Source: Streptomyces dioscori
Lineage (GTDB): Bacteria; Actinomycetota; Actinomycetes; Streptomycetales; Streptomycetaceae
Direction: 5' to 3'
Length of the DNA: 64,000 nucleotides
Assembly (NCBI RefSeq): GCF_003024195.1
Contig: NZ_KZ679040.1
Span: 248,001-312,000, forward strand
The position numbers and the translations under genes are program-made. Position 1 is the stretch's first letter. Each line of letters starts with the position of its first letter. The notes under the pieces are model-generated. The model made no database searches, had not been told where the DNA came from, and saw nothing but the letters and a program-made list of their open reading frames with translations. This document shows positions 17,215-26,304 of this stretch, piece by piece.

Positions 17215-17345
17215 ATTTCGGCTGCGGGTCCGGTGGGGGCGGGCCGCGCAGTTCCCCGCGCCCCTGAAGGGCGGGGCTGCGCCCCTGCCCGCCTAGGGGC
17301 GCGGGGAACTGCGCGAGCAACCCCCACCGGACCCGCAGCCGAAAT
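17215..17345. repeat. 131-bp inverted-repeat element of the dispersed 19-bp family
   Basis: The outer arms 17215-17239 and 17321-17345 are exact 25-bp complements. Inside them the 19-bp unit occurs in opposite orientations (17246-17264 and 17296-17314). It could fold into a large cruciform. It lies between a minus-strand tRNA gene and a plus-strand protein gene, so it is not between convergent genes. Confidence 0.88.
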
Positions 17346-17472
17346 CGAAGCCACCCGCCGGAGGAAGTCGTACATCATTCGGACCGTCAACATGCGGTCC
17401 ATGCGACACGTTGCGAAACTTACGGACGTGCAGACGCGCGGAAATCTTCAACAGGACGACGACGGGAAAAGC

Positions 17473-18861
17473 ATGCCCGCTCCGGCATTCGAGGAATTCG
17501 ATCCCGAGAGCGACTGCGACTGCCCCGGATGTACCCACTGGCGGCGCGTACTGCCGCATTCCAGAACCGGCGGCCACGGCGGCCACCCGGCGGCCCACGC
17601 CCCGGCGCACGCCCTCGCCCGGGCTGGACGGACCCCCGTGGCGCTGGCCCTGGCGGCAGCCACCGGCACGGTGCTCGGCGCGGCCGGCGTCACCCCCGCC
17701 GTGGCCGCCGCACACGCCCCACAGCGGCCCGGCGCCCCCGCGGCCGACGACCCCGGCACACCGCAGGGCGGCGCGGCCCCGCTGCACGGCCCCTCGGGTG
17801 TGCCGGCCAGGATCAAGGCGCCGCAGACCACCCGGGCCGAGATCATCAACCGGGCCAGGCAGTGGGTCGTCGCGCAGGTGCCGTACAACATGGGCGCGTA
17901 CTGGTCCGACGGCTACCGCCAGGACTGTTCCGGCTTCGTCTCGATGGCCTGGAACCTCGGCGGCAACGAATGGACGGGCAGCCTCGACACGTACGGCGTC
18001 AGGGTCTCCAAGGGGGATCTCCAGCCGGGCGACATGCTGCTCTTCCACAATCCGTCCGACCCCGAGAAAGGGTCCCACGTCGTGATTTTCGGCGGCTGGA
18101 CGGATTACACGCAGAGCCATTACATCGCGTACGAGCTGGCGCGTCCGCACGCCCGCAGGCAGGCCACTCCTTACGCCTACTGGAGCAATTCGGCCCGCTA
18201 TCTCGCGTATCGCTACAAGGGGCTCAAGCCGGAGCCGGGCAAGGGCGGCACGGGGGCCGGTACCGGTACGCCCGTCACCTCTCCGGCCGGGGCCGGCTAT
18301 CCCGGCGCCGCCTCCTTCGGGCCCGGTGCGAACAACGCGTACGTCACCCGGCTGGGACGGATGCTCGTCGCGCGGGGCGCGGGGAGTTTCTACGCCTCGG
18401 GTCCCGGGCCGCGCTGGTCGGACGCCGACCGGCGGGCGACCCGGGCGTTCCAGCAGGCGCAGGGCTGGACCGGGGCCGACGCGGACGGGCTGCCGGGGCC
18501 GACGACCTGGTCGTACCTGGTGAACGGGAAGGGCCGGGACGTCCGGCCCGCGAGCGCCGGCAGCCCAGGAACCCCCGCGAAGCCACCGGCCGGCGGTGTC
18601 GCCTCGCACGGCGTGCCCGGCTATCCCGGACGGGCGAAGTTCCGGCCCGGCGCGGACAACGACCACGTCACCCGGCTGGGGAGGCAACTGGTGAAGAAGG
18701 GGTTCGGCACGTACTACACGCGAGGCCCGGGACCGCGCTGGGGTGAGGGCGACCGGCGCAACGTCGAGGCGTTCCAGCGCGCGCAGGGGTGGCGCGGCGG
18801 GGCGGCGGACGGCTACCCGGGGCCGGAGACCTGGCGACGGCTCTTCGCCGAAGCCCCTTAG
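17473..18861 (+). CDS. Secreted NlpC/P60-like hydrolase with two peptidoglycan-binding domains
   Basis: A 462-residue protein. ATG 17473 follows a GACGGGAAAAGC stretch; an ATG at 17392 is possible. An unusual acidic, cysteine-containing leader (ESDCDCPGCTHW) precedes the membrane-spanning signal segment (about residues 55-85). The NlpC/P60-like domain shows the catalytic cysteine in RQDCSGFVSMAWNLGG and the histidine in GSHVVIFGGW. Two C-terminal repeats of about 75 residues (each starting GYPG and ending GLPGPTTW or GYPGPETW) resemble peptidoglycan-binding modules. Likely acts on the cell wall. The position near cslA/glxA suggests wall remodelling, but no direct link is visible. Confidence 0.82.
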   Translation: MPAPAFEEFDPESDCDCPGCTHWRRVLPHSRTGGHGGHPAAHAPAHALARAGRTPVALALAAATGTVLGAAGVTPAVAAAHAPQRPGAPAADDPGTPQGGAAPLHGPSGVPARIKAPQTTRAEIINRARQWVVAQVPYNMGAYWSDGYRQDCSGFVSMAWNLGGNEWTGSLDTYGVRVSKGDLQPGDMLLFHNPSDPEKGSHVVIFGGWTDYTQSHYIAYELARPHARRQATPYAYWSNSARYLAYRYKGLKPEPGKGGTGAGTGTPVTSPAGAGYPGAASFGPGANNAYVTRLGRMLVARGAGSFYASGPGPRWSDADRRATRAFQQAQGWTGADADGLPGPTTWSYLVNGKGRDVRPASAGSPGTPAKPPAGGVASHGVPGYPGRAKFRPGADNDHVTRLGRQLVKKGFGTYYTRGPGPRWGEGDRRNVEAFQRAQGWRGGAADGYPGPETWRRLFAEAP

Positions 18862-18933
18862 GGCGGTTGTCGCACTAGGGCGGTTGTTCCACGGCACGGC
18901 GGTTCTTCCTGGCGCGGAGGCACGGAGGCACGT

Positions 18934-20187
18934 ATGAGTACGACGACCACTTCACACTCGCCCGAGTCCGAGGGGCCGCCGGAGGCGGTCGACCGGGACA
19001 GCGGCGGCCGGGACACCGGTGGACGTGGCACCGGGGGACGCGACACCGGCGGTCGGGAGGCGGGTGGCCGCGGGGCGCGGGTCATCCACAACGAGGCGAC
19101 CACCGAGATCCCGGTCCATCTGCTCTTCCGCGACGAACCCGAACCGGTGTCCGTGGCGCTGGCGCCCGCGGTGGTGAGCCGTCGGCGGGGTACGGGCGAG
19201 CAGCCGCGGATCGCGCGGCGCCCGCCCGCCCCGCTGCGGCCGAGGCCCACGCCGGAGGTCGACCCCGATCTCGTCGAGCGGCCCGCGCGGGTGCTGCCGG
19301 GCCTGGCCGGAGTGCTGGCGGGCGCCGTCGGTACGACCGGCTGCGTCCTGGCGTCCTGGTGGGCGGGTGTCCTGCCGCCGCTCGCCGTGGACGCGCTGGG
19401 CCTGCCCGCGCACACCGGCGCCGGGCTCGGCGGACCGCAGTGGGCGGCGCTCGCGGGAAGCGGGGCGCTCGCGCTGTTCGGGTTCGGCGGGCTGGCGCGC
19501 GGCCGTACCGGACGGGCCTGGGTGCTGGGCCTCTTCGGCCGCTACCGGGGCACGGTCCGGCGTACCGGGCTGATGTGGGTGAACCCGCTGGTGCTGCGCC
19601 GCCGGATCGACGTACGGCTGCGGCACTGGCGGAGCGAGGCGATTCCCGCGGTCGACGCGAACGGGGTCGCGCTGCGGGTCGTCGTGCTCGTCGTCTGGCG
19701 GGTGCGGGACACCGCCCGTGCCGCGCTCGGCGTCGAGGACCACGAGCTGTATCTGCGCGAGTGCGTGGAGGCGGCGCTCGCCCGGGTGCTCGCGCAGCTG
19801 CCGGCCGATCTGTCACCGAACTCGCCCTACGGGCCCGACACCTCGGGCGCGGCGGACTTGGCGACCCTGCGCAACACGGAGGCCGTCAGCGACTCGCTGA
19901 CCCGGCTGGTGGCGGCGGAGGCGGCGGCGGCCGGCCTCCAGGTGTACTCGGCGCAGCCGCTCGGGGTGGAGTACGCGCCCGAGATCGCCGCCGTGATGCA
20001 GCGCCGCCGGATCGCGGCCCTGGACGCCCGGCACCGCGACAAGGTCCTCACCTCCGTCGTCGACTCCGTCGAGGACACGGTGACCCGGCTGACCCTGCGC
20101 GGTCTCGTCGAGCTGGACGACTACGAGCGCAAGGCCCTGGTGAAGGACCTGACGGTGGCGTTCTATACGGGGCATGGAGATCGATGA
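18934..20187 (+). CDS. SPFH (stomatin/prohibitin/flotillin) domain membrane protein
   Basis: A 417-residue protein starting at ATG 18934 after a GGAGG. The N-terminal 30 residues are repetitive (GGRDTGGRGTGGRDTGG). Two membrane segments (about 112-135 and 152-172) precede an SPFH/band-7 domain: GLMWVNPLVLRRRIDVRLR, DANGVALRVVVLVVWRVRD, and YAPEIAAVMQRRRIAALDAR. SPFH proteins form scaffolds in membrane microdomains. The gene overlaps the next by 14 bases. Confidence 0.85.
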   Translation: MSTTTTSHSPESEGPPEAVDRDSGGRDTGGRGTGGRDTGGREAGGRGARVIHNEATTEIPVHLLFRDEPEPVSVALAPAVVSRRRGTGEQPRIARRPPAPLRPRPTPEVDPDLVERPARVLPGLAGVLAGAVGTTGCVLASWWAGVLPPLAVDALGLPAHTGAGLGGPQWAALAGSGALALFGFGGLARGRTGRAWVLGLFGRYRGTVRRTGLMWVNPLVLRRRIDVRLRHWRSEAIPAVDANGVALRVVVLVVWRVRDTARAALGVEDHELYLRECVEAALARVLAQLPADLSPNSPYGPDTSGAADLATLRNTEAVSDSLTRLVAAEAAAAGLQVYSAQPLGVEYAPEIAAVMQRRRIAALDARHRDKVLTSVVDSVEDTVTRLTLRGLVELDDYERKALVKDLTVAFYTGHGDR

Positions 20188-21010
20188 CCCCCGCACCCCC
20201 CTCCCCGCCGCCGGCCCCGGAGTCTCCGCCGCCGACCCCGAAGGCTCCGCCGGCGGCCCCCGCGACCTCACCGGCCCGCACACCCCCGCCCGTCCCCACA
20301 CCCTCGACGGCCTCGCCGCGGACGCCTGGAACCTGACCGAGGACACCCCGCGGGCCGTGCTGGGCCTGGCGGGGCCGCCCGGCGCCGGCAAGTCCACCTT
20401 CGCCCGCGCCCTGGTCGCACACCTCGGTGAGGGCGCCGCCTATCTGCCGCTCGACGGCTTCCATCTCTCCAACGCCCAGCTGGAACGCCTCGGCCTGACC
20501 GCCCGCAAGGGCTCCGAGCCGAGCTTCGACGTGTGGGGATACGTCGATCTGCTGCGCCGGGTCCTCGACGAGACCGTCCGCGACATCTACGTACCGGACT
20601 ACGACCGCACGCTCCACGAGCCCGTCGCCGCGCGGCACCTGGTGCCCGGGGCCGCCCGGCTCGTCGTCACCGAGGGGAACTACCTCGCCTGCGATCTGCC
20701 GGGATGGCGGGACGCGTATGTGCTCATGGGGGAGTGCTGGTACGTGGAGGCGCCGGGGGGCGTGCGGCACGAGAGGCTGGTGGAGCGGCAGTTGGCGGGT
20801 GGGAGGGACGAGGCGCAGGCGCGGGACTGGGTGGCCACCAACGACGATCCGAACGGGCAGCTGGTGGAGAAGTCGCGGGACCGGTGCCACCGGGTCGTAT
20901 CCACGATCGGCCTCCCTGTCGGCCTGCCCGGCGGCGACCTCCCCGGCGGCCTCCCCGGCGGTCCCTCCGGCGGTCCCTTGGGAATTGGTATGGACCCATC
21001 CCGCTTTTGA
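20174..21010 (+). CDS. P-loop nucleoside/pantothenate kinase-like protein
   Basis: A 278-residue protein with Walker A GLAGPPGAGKSTFARAL and the kinase signature YLPLDGFHLSN, seen in the phosphoribulokinase/uridine kinase/pantothenate kinase group, plus LVVTEGNYLACD and a C-terminal VEKSRDR. The N-terminal 40 residues are Pro/Gly-rich and not part of the fold. The C-terminus ends in a Gly/Pro repeat (GLPGGDLPGGLPGGPSGG). Family members phosphorylate nucleosides, pantothenate or sugars; the substrate is not determined. The start lies inside the SPFH gene, so the two are coupled. Confidence 0.83.
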   Translation: MEIDDPRTPLPAAGPGVSAADPEGSAGGPRDLTGPHTPARPHTLDGLAADAWNLTEDTPRAVLGLAGPPGAGKSTFARALVAHLGEGAAYLPLDGFHLSNAQLERLGLTARKGSEPSFDVWGYVDLLRRVLDETVRDIYVPDYDRTLHEPVAARHLVPGAARLVVTEGNYLACDLPGWRDAYVLMGECWYVEAPGGVRHERLVERQLAGGRDEAQARDWVATNDDPNGQLVEKSRDRCHRVVSTIGLPVGLPGGDLPGGLPGGPSGGPLGIGMDPSRF

Positions 21011-21056
21011 CGTGGACTTGATATGGACACAGCCAAGTCCTGGCAATAATCTGGTA

Positions 21057-21072
21057 CTTGGTCTAGACCTGA
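21057..21072. promoter_or_regulatory. Candidate DasR-responsive element (dre) upstream of the LPMO gene
   Basis: A perfect 10-bp palindrome GGTCTAGACC (21060-21069) matching the core of the DasR consensus AGTGGTCTAGACCACT, 77 bp before the LPMO start. DasR is the GlcNAc-responsive GntR repressor that controls chitin utilisation genes. The three flanking bases on each side do not match well. Confidence 0.72.
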
Positions 21073-21145
21073 ATCATCGCTTTACGCATCGCGATGCGCA
21101 CGCACGGCTCACGGAACTTCCCCCACGTTCTCCAGGAGCGGCAGC

Positions 21146-21766
21146 ATGCGAGAGACACCCCCACCCCGTAAGCGGCTGAAGTGGTACGCCGCCGCCGTCG
21201 GACTCGCCACCACCGGAGCGATCGTCCTTTCCAGCGGCGGTGCCACCGGCCACGGCTACACCGATCTCCCCGTCAGCCGGCAGAAGCTCTGCCAGAACGG
21301 CGGCGTGGCCAACTGCGGTGCCATCCAGTGGGAGCCGCAGAGCGTCGAGGGCCCCAAGGGCTTCCCGGCGGGCGGGCCCTCGGACGGCCAGATCTGTTCC
21401 GCGAACCACACGAACTTCGGCGCGCTCGACAAGGCGACGACGCCCTCGGGCGGTGCCTGGCCGACGACGAAGGTCAGCGGCGGGCAGAGCTACACCTTCC
21501 GCTGGCAGTTCACGGCACGGCACTCGACGACCGACTTCAAGTACTACATCACCAAGAACGGCTGGAACCAGAACGCTCCGCTGACCCGGTCCGCGCTGGA
21601 CACCACCCCGTTCCTCACCGTCCCCTACAGCGGTCAGCCCCCGGCGACGCTCTCGCACAGCGGCGCCCTGCCGTCGGGCCGGAGCGGACACCACGTGATC
21701 CTCGCGGTGTGGACGATCGCCGACACGGGGAACGCGTTCTACGCCTGCTCGGACGTCACCTTCTGA
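21146..21766 (+). CDS. AA10 lytic polysaccharide monooxygenase (chitin/cellulose-active)
   Basis: A 206-residue secreted protein starting at ATG 21146 after AGGAG. The signal peptide runs to Gly35, so His36 (HGYTDLPVSR) becomes the mature N-terminus and first copper ligand. His126 (TARHSTTDF) completes the histidine brace, with a conserved aromatic near the end (GNAFYACSDVTF). Disulfide cysteines are present. AA10 enzymes oxidatively cleave crystalline chitin or cellulose. It is a single-domain enzyme with no carbohydrate-binding module. The upstream palindrome argues for DasR control and a chitin role. Confidence 0.95.
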   Translation: MRETPPPRKRLKWYAAAVGLATTGAIVLSSGGATGHGYTDLPVSRQKLCQNGGVANCGAIQWEPQSVEGPKGFPAGGPSDGQICSANHTNFGALDKATTPSGGAWPTTKVSGGQSYTFRWQFTARHSTTDFKYYITKNGWNQNAPLTRSALDTTPFLTVPYSGQPPATLSHSGALPSGRSGHHVILAVWTIADTGNAFYACSDVTF

Positions 21767-21890
21767 GCGACCGGCCCGCCACCCCCCACGGGTAGGTTCC
21801 ACGCACGTCGGCATGGAGTGACGGCGTGCGTGGAGCTGTACCGCCCCTGTCCCTCCCCATCTGACGCTCCGTCAATTATGGTGCGCCCCC

Positions 21891-23561
21891 ATGGGAGCCA
21901 GGAGCGTGGGCACAGGCACGCGTACCGTTGCCGAACTCGTACAGGAGCGGTGGGACGACCACCGGCCGGGGCTGTGGTGCGAGGGACGGGCACTGACACA
22001 CCACGAGGTGGCCGCGGGTGCGGCGGCGCGCGCCGCGCTGTTCGCCGAACTGCTGTCGCCCCGGGCGGAACCGCACATCGGCGTGCTGCTCGACAACACC
22101 CCCGAGTTCCCGCTCTGGCTGGGCGCCGCGGCCCTCGCCGGCGCGGCCGTCGCGGGGATCAACCCCACCCGCCGCGGCCCCGAACTCGCCCGCGACATCC
22201 TGCACACCGAATGCCGCGTCCTCATCACCGAGCGGACCCACCTCCCGCTCCTCGACGGCCTCGAACTCCCGGGCGTACGCGTCCTGGTGACCGACACCCA
22301 GGCGTACGAGGACCTGCTCGCGCCGTACGCGGACGCGCGACCCGAGCCGGGACCGGCGACCCCGCGCAGCCGCTACCTCCTCTACTTCACCTCCGGCTCG
22401 ACCGGTGCCCCCAAGGCGGCGATCTGCTCGCAGGGGCGGCTCGCGGCGGCCGGGCGGTCGCTGGCCGGTCACTTCGGGGTGCGCGCGGACGACGTGCACT
22501 ACGTCTGCATGCCGATGTTCCACGGCAACGCGGTGATCGCCGACTGGGCACCCGCCCTCACGGCCGGCGCGGGCGTGGCCCTGCGGCGCCGCTTCTCCGC
22601 CTCTGCCTTCCTGCCGGACGTACGGGCCTACGGAGCCACGTACTTCACCTATGTGGGACGCGCCGTCCAGTACATCCTGCAGACCCCGGCCCGAGCCGAC
22701 GACCGCGACAACCCGCTGCGCACGGGCTTCGGGACGGAGGCGGGGGCGGTGGACGCGGCGGCCTTCGAGGAGCGGTTCGGGGTGCGCCTGGTGGAGGGCT
22801 ACGGGTCGTCGGAGGGCGGGGCGGCGATCCAGTGGTCGCCCGGGACGCCGAAGGGCGCGACCGGACGGGCGGCACCCGGCGACGACCTCGCGGTGCTGGA
22901 TCCGCTGACCCGCGCCGAGTGCCCCGCCGCGGTCTTCGGCCCCGACGGGCTGCTCCTCAACGGGCACGAGGCGATAGGAGAGCTGGTGAACCGCGGCCCC
23001 AACCCCTTCGAGGGCTACTGGCGCAACCCGGCGGCGGACGCGGCCCGGGGCAGGGGCGGCTGGTACTGGACCGGCGACCTCTTCTACCGGGACGCCGACG
23101 GGTTCCTGTACTTCGCGGGCCGCACCGACGACAGGCTCCGCGTCGACAGCGAGAACCTGGCCGCCGCCGTCATCGAGAACATCCTCGCCCGCTACGAGGG
23201 CGCGGACGCCGTGGCCGTGTACGCCGTCCCCGACCCGGTGGCCGGCGACCAGGTCATGGCCGCCGTGGCCGGCACCTTCGACCCGCTCGCCTTCGAGGCC
23301 TTCCTGGACGCCCAGCCGGACCTGGGCACCAAGATGGCGCCCCGCTTCGTACGGGTCCTCGACCGTATGCCGGTCACCGCCACCAACAAGATCCACCGGG
23401 CCCGGCTGCGCCGCGAGGGCTTCCGGTGCGCGGACCCGGTGTGGTGGCGGCCGGTGGGGGAAGCGGGGTGCGCCGGGTACCGGCCGCTGAGCGGGGCCGA
23501 CGTCGAGGGGCTGGTGGAGCGGTACCGGGCGCGGGGGCGTGAGGAGCTGCTGCTGAGGTGA
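21891..23561 (+). CDS. AMP-forming acyl-CoA synthetase
   Basis: A 556-residue adenylate-forming enzyme starting at ATG 21891. Core motifs appear in order: A3 YLLYFTSGSTGAPKA, FHGNAVIADW, A5 GYGSSEGG, A7 WYWTGDLFYRDADGF, A8 GRTDDRLRVDSENL, and A10 TNKIHRARL with the catalytic lysine. It activates a carboxylic acid as acyl-AMP and transfers it to CoA. The chain-length preference is unknown. No partner genes of a pathway lie next to it. A bidirectional hairpin and tRNA-Lys copy 2 follow. Confidence 0.92.
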   Translation: MGARSVGTGTRTVAELVQERWDDHRPGLWCEGRALTHHEVAAGAAARAALFAELLSPRAEPHIGVLLDNTPEFPLWLGAAALAGAAVAGINPTRRGPELARDILHTECRVLITERTHLPLLDGLELPGVRVLVTDTQAYEDLLAPYADARPEPGPATPRSRYLLYFTSGSTGAPKAAICSQGRLAAAGRSLAGHFGVRADDVHYVCMPMFHGNAVIADWAPALTAGAGVALRRRFSASAFLPDVRAYGATYFTYVGRAVQYILQTPARADDRDNPLRTGFGTEAGAVDAAAFEERFGVRLVEGYGSSEGGAAIQWSPGTPKGATGRAAPGDDLAVLDPLTRAECPAAVFGPDGLLLNGHEAIGELVNRGPNPFEGYWRNPAADAARGRGGWYWTGDLFYRDADGFLYFAGRTDDRLRVDSENLAAAVIENILARYEGADAVAVYAVPDPVAGDQVMAAVAGTFDPLAFEAFLDAQPDLGTKMAPRFVRVLDRMPVTATNKIHRARLRREGFRCADPVWWRPVGEAGCAGYRPLSGADVEGLVERYRARGREELLLR

Positions 23562-23598
23562 GGCGGGGCGTAGGCGGGCATGGGCCGGTGCGGGCAAC

Positions 23599-23633
23599 GC
23601 AGAAGGCCCCCGCTCTCGCGGAGGCCCTCTGCT
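23599..23633. terminator. Bidirectional hairpin between ligase gene and tRNA-Lys copy 2
   Basis: Fifteen-base arms around a short TCTC loop (GCAGAAGGCC...GGCCCTCTGC), pairing with minor mismatches. It lies between a plus-strand gene and a minus-strand tRNA. Confidence 0.8.
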
Positions 23634-23645
23634 GTGTTGCTCTGG

Positions 23646-23719
23646 TGCGCCGCCAGGGACTCGAACCCCGGACCCGCTGATTAAGAGTCAGCTGCTCTAA
23701 CCAACTGAGCTAGCGGCGC
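23646..23719 (-). tRNA. tRNA-Lys (anticodon CTT), copy 2
   Basis: Identical over all 74 bases to the copy at 17084: same acceptor stem, CTT anticodon and T-arm, CCA not encoded. It is preceded by its own hairpin on the downstream side. Confidence 0.97.
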
Positions 23720-23850
23720 GTGACTCTCGCCGACCGCTTTCGCGGCTGGCGACAGGGAAAATACTACCCGGTCCTCAGGGGTGCTCCGGACCACCTGAAG
23801 GGCGCGGGGTGGACCGCCGGCGGATGCCGTGATGTCGGCGGACGGCCTGC

Positions 23851-24609
23851 TCAGATGGCCAGCGAGAGGAGTACCGGCGCCGCGCCCCGGTTCAGGGTGT
23901 CGGCGGCCTCGCGCAGCCGGTGGGCGTGCTCCACCGGGAGGGAGAGGGCGAGGCAGCCCACCGCAGAACCGGCCGTGATGGGGACCGCCGCGCAGACCGT
24001 GCCGATCGCGTACTCCTGGAGGTCGAGCACGGGCACCGTGGGCGCCTGGGCGTCGAGCCGGGACAGCAGGACCCGCTCGTTCGTGATGGTGCGCGAGGTG
24101 AGCCGGGCCATCCGGTGGCGGGAGAGGTGGTCGCGCCGGCCGTTGAGGTCGAGCTGGCCGAGCAGGCTCTTGCCGATGGCGCTGGCGTGCGCCGCGGACC
24201 GGAAGTCCACCCATTCGTTGACCGCAGGGGTGGCCGGGCCCTCCGCGCACTGGGTGACGTGGATCTCACCGTCCACGTACCGGCTCATGTAGACGGCGGC
24301 GCCGACCGAGTCGCGCAGCCGGTCGAGGGTGCGCTGGAGCTGGACGCGCAGTGCCTCGTCCCGCTCGCGCGCGGAACCCAGCCGGCCGAAGGCCTCCCCG
24401 GTCACGTACGCCCCGTCCGCGAGCTGCTCCACGTACCCCTCGCGGCGCAGCATGCGCAGCAGGGCGGTGAGGCGCTCGGTGCCAAGGCCGGTGTGCCGGG
24501 CGAGTTCGATGTCGGTGATGCCGGTGGTGTGCCGTGCCACGGTCTCCAGGACGCGCAGGGCGTCCTGGGCCGAGTGGTACGGCGCGGTCGACTCGCGCTT
24601 CAGCGCCAC
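23851..24609 (-). CDS. IclR family transcriptional regulator
   Basis: A 252-residue protein starting at GTG 24609 after GGGGGA. The N-terminal winged helix (TDIELARHTGLGTERLTALL) leads into the IclR effector domain (HVTQCAEGPATPAVNEWVDF, HASAIGKSLLGQL, AIGTVCAAVPITAGSAVGCLALSLP). It lies 236 bp downstream of the ehuA-like gene on the same strand. IclR proteins often control catabolic genes, so this is a reasonable candidate regulator of the adjacent transporter and catabolic genes, but no site was identified that ties them. Confidence 0.9.
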   Translation of the reverse strand: MALKRESTAPYHSAQDALRVLETVARHTTGITDIELARHTGLGTERLTALLRMLRREGYVEQLADGAYVTGEAFGRLGSARERDEALRVQLQRTLDRLRDSVGAAVYMSRYVDGEIHVTQCAEGPATPAVNEWVDFRSAAHASAIGKSLLGQLDLNGRRDHLSRHRMARLTSRTITNERVLLSRLDAQAPTVPVLDLQEYAIGTVCAAVPITAGSAVGCLALSLPVEHAHRLREAADTLNRGAAPVLLSLAI

Positions 24610-24845
24610 GGTGATCCCCCTGCGCTTTTCGGCCCGGCGCGCGGGCCGACGTCACGCGCATCGACCCGCACATCAACGCAGCCCGGACGGCCGGGCCCCC
24701 TCCACGATAGCCGTCGGGCCGGGGGCGTGGAGGGGCTGTTGGCGGGATTGATGGCGTGATCCGATCCCCTCAACAGTGGCTCACCCGTACAGCATATGCC
24801 GGCGGCTTGAGCCGGTGCCCCGGCCTCTCCGGCCGGGGCGGGCGA

Positions 24846-25664
24846 TCACAGCACCGCGCCGAGGAACTCCCTGGTCCTGTCGTGTTCCGGGTCACCGAAG
24901 ATCTTCTCCGGCGGCCCCGACTCCAGGACTCGCCCGGAGTCGAACATCAGTACCTGGTCGGAGATGTCCCGGGCGAAGCTCATCTCGTGGGTCACGCACA
25001 GCATCGTGATGTCGGTGCTGCGGGCGATGTCCCGCAGCACGTCGAGGACGCCCACGACCAGCTCGGGGTCGAGCGCGGACGTCACCTCGTCGAGGAGCAG
25101 CACCTGCGGCCGCATGGCGAGCGCCCGCGCGATCGCGACACGCTGCTGCTGCCCGCCGGAGAGCTGGCTCGGGTACTTGTCGATGTGCTCGGCCAGACCC
25201 ACCATGTCGAGCAGCTCGCGGGCCCGCTCCTCGGCCGCGTCCTTGGACATGCCGAGCACGGTGACCGGCGCCTCGGTGATGTTGCGCAGCACCTTCATGT
25301 TGGGGAAGAGGTTGAACTGCTGGAAGACCATCCCGATGTTCTTGCGGACCTCGCGGATGTGCTTCTCACCGGCCGGGACCAGCTTGCCGTTCTTCTCCTC
25401 GTGGGTGAGGTAGTCGCCGCCCACCTTGATCGTGCCCTCGTCGGGCTTGAGCAGGGTCATCAGCAGCCGCAGGATCGTCGTCTTGCCGGACCCGGACGGG
25501 CCGATCAACGTGACGTGCTTGCCGGACGCGACCGAGAAGTCGAGGTCGTCGAGGACCGTGTTGTCGCCGAAGCGCTTGGTGACCTTGTCGAACCGGATCA
25601 GCTCGCTGCCGTCCACGGCCGGGTTGGCGGCGGAGTCTTCTGTCAGGGGGGTGTCAGCGGACAA
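24846..25664 (-). CDS. ehuA: Polar amino acid-type ABC transporter ATPase (EhuA-like)
   Basis: About 272 residues if translation starts at TTG 25664, which overlaps the preceding permease gene by 11 bases; no ATG precedes the conserved region, and GTG 25616 is an alternative. Walker A GPSGSGKTT, Q-loop VFQQFNLFPNM, signature LSGGQQQRVAIARAL, Walker B VLLLDEVTSALDPE and the H-loop VTHEM are all intact. It energises uptake by the two permeases upstream. The specificity name comes from resemblance to ectoine/hydroxyectoine transporters; the true substrate may differ. Confidence 0.85.
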   Translation of the reverse strand: MSADTPLTEDSAANPAVDGSELIRFDKVTKRFGDNTVLDDLDFSVASGKHVTLIGPSGSGKTTILRLLMTLLKPDEGTIKVGGDYLTHEEKNGKLVPAGEKHIREVRKNIGMVFQQFNLFPNMKVLRNITEAPVTVLGMSKDAAEERARELLDMVGLAEHIDKYPSQLSGGQQQRVAIARALAMRPQVLLLDEVTSALDPELVVGVLDVLRDIARSTDITMLCVTHEMSFARDISDQVLMFDSGRVLESGPPEKIFGDPEHDRTREFLGAVL

Positions 25665-26304
25665 GACGTCGCTCCAGGGCTCGCATGAGGAGGGAAGCCG
25701 GATAGGAAATGAGGATGAAGGCCACACCGATGACCGTCAGCGGCTCGGTGAACTGGAAGTTCTGCTGGGAGAACAGCCGCGCCTCACCGAGCATGTCGAG
25801 GACGGTGATCGCCATCAGCAGCGGCGTGTCCTTGAGCATCGAGATGACGTAGTTGCCCAGCGCGGGCACCACCCGGCGGATCGCCTGCGGCAGGATCACC
25901 GCGGTCCACGTCCGGGTCAGGGGCAGGTTCAGTGCCGTGGCCGCTTCCCATTGGCCGGCCGGCACGCCCTCGATACCGGCCCGGTAGACCTGCATCGTGT
26001 ACGTCGAGTAGTGCAGCCCGATGGCGACGACACCGGTGGTCATCGCGGAGAACGTGATGTTCCACTCGGGCAGCACGTAGAAGAGGAAGAACAGCTGCAC
26101 CAGCAGCGGGGTGTTGCGGATGAACTCCGTGACGACCCCGACCGGCCAGCGCACCCAGCGGGTCGGCGTGCGCATCAGCAGCGCCCACACGAGCCCGAGG
26201 GCGAAGGAGATCAGCGAGCCGAGCACCAGGGCCTGCAGGGTGACCAGCAGTCCGTCCCAGAAGTGCGGCATGAAGTCGCCGACGGCACTCCAGTCCCATG
26301 TCAT
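25654..26304 (-). CDS. ehuD: ABC transporter permease (EhuD-like)
   Basis: A 216-residue permease starting at ATG 26304, with an ATGA overlap with the upstream permease gene. It has about five membrane helices and the HisM-type EAA loop (GQWEAATALNLPLTRTWTAV then ILPQAIRRVVPALGN). It forms a heterodimeric channel with the neighbouring permease for import of a small amino-acid-like compound. Confidence 0.87.
   Translation of the reverse strand: MTWDWSAVGDFMPHFWDGLLVTLQALVLGSLISFALGLVWALLMRTPTRWVRWPVGVVTEFIRNTPLLVQLFFLFYVLPEWNITFSAMTTGVVAIGLHYSTYTMQVYRAGIEGVPAGQWEAATALNLPLTRTWTAVILPQAIRRVVPALGNYVISMLKDTPLLMAITVLDMLGEARLFSQQNFQFTEPLTVIGVAFILISYPASLLMRALERRLVR

Noticed and set aside
17215..17345. 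A miniature transposable element
   Set aside because: The structure is a large inverted repeat, but no target-site duplication is evident and the internal unit also occurs singly and as direct copies, so it is treated as a dispersed repeat.
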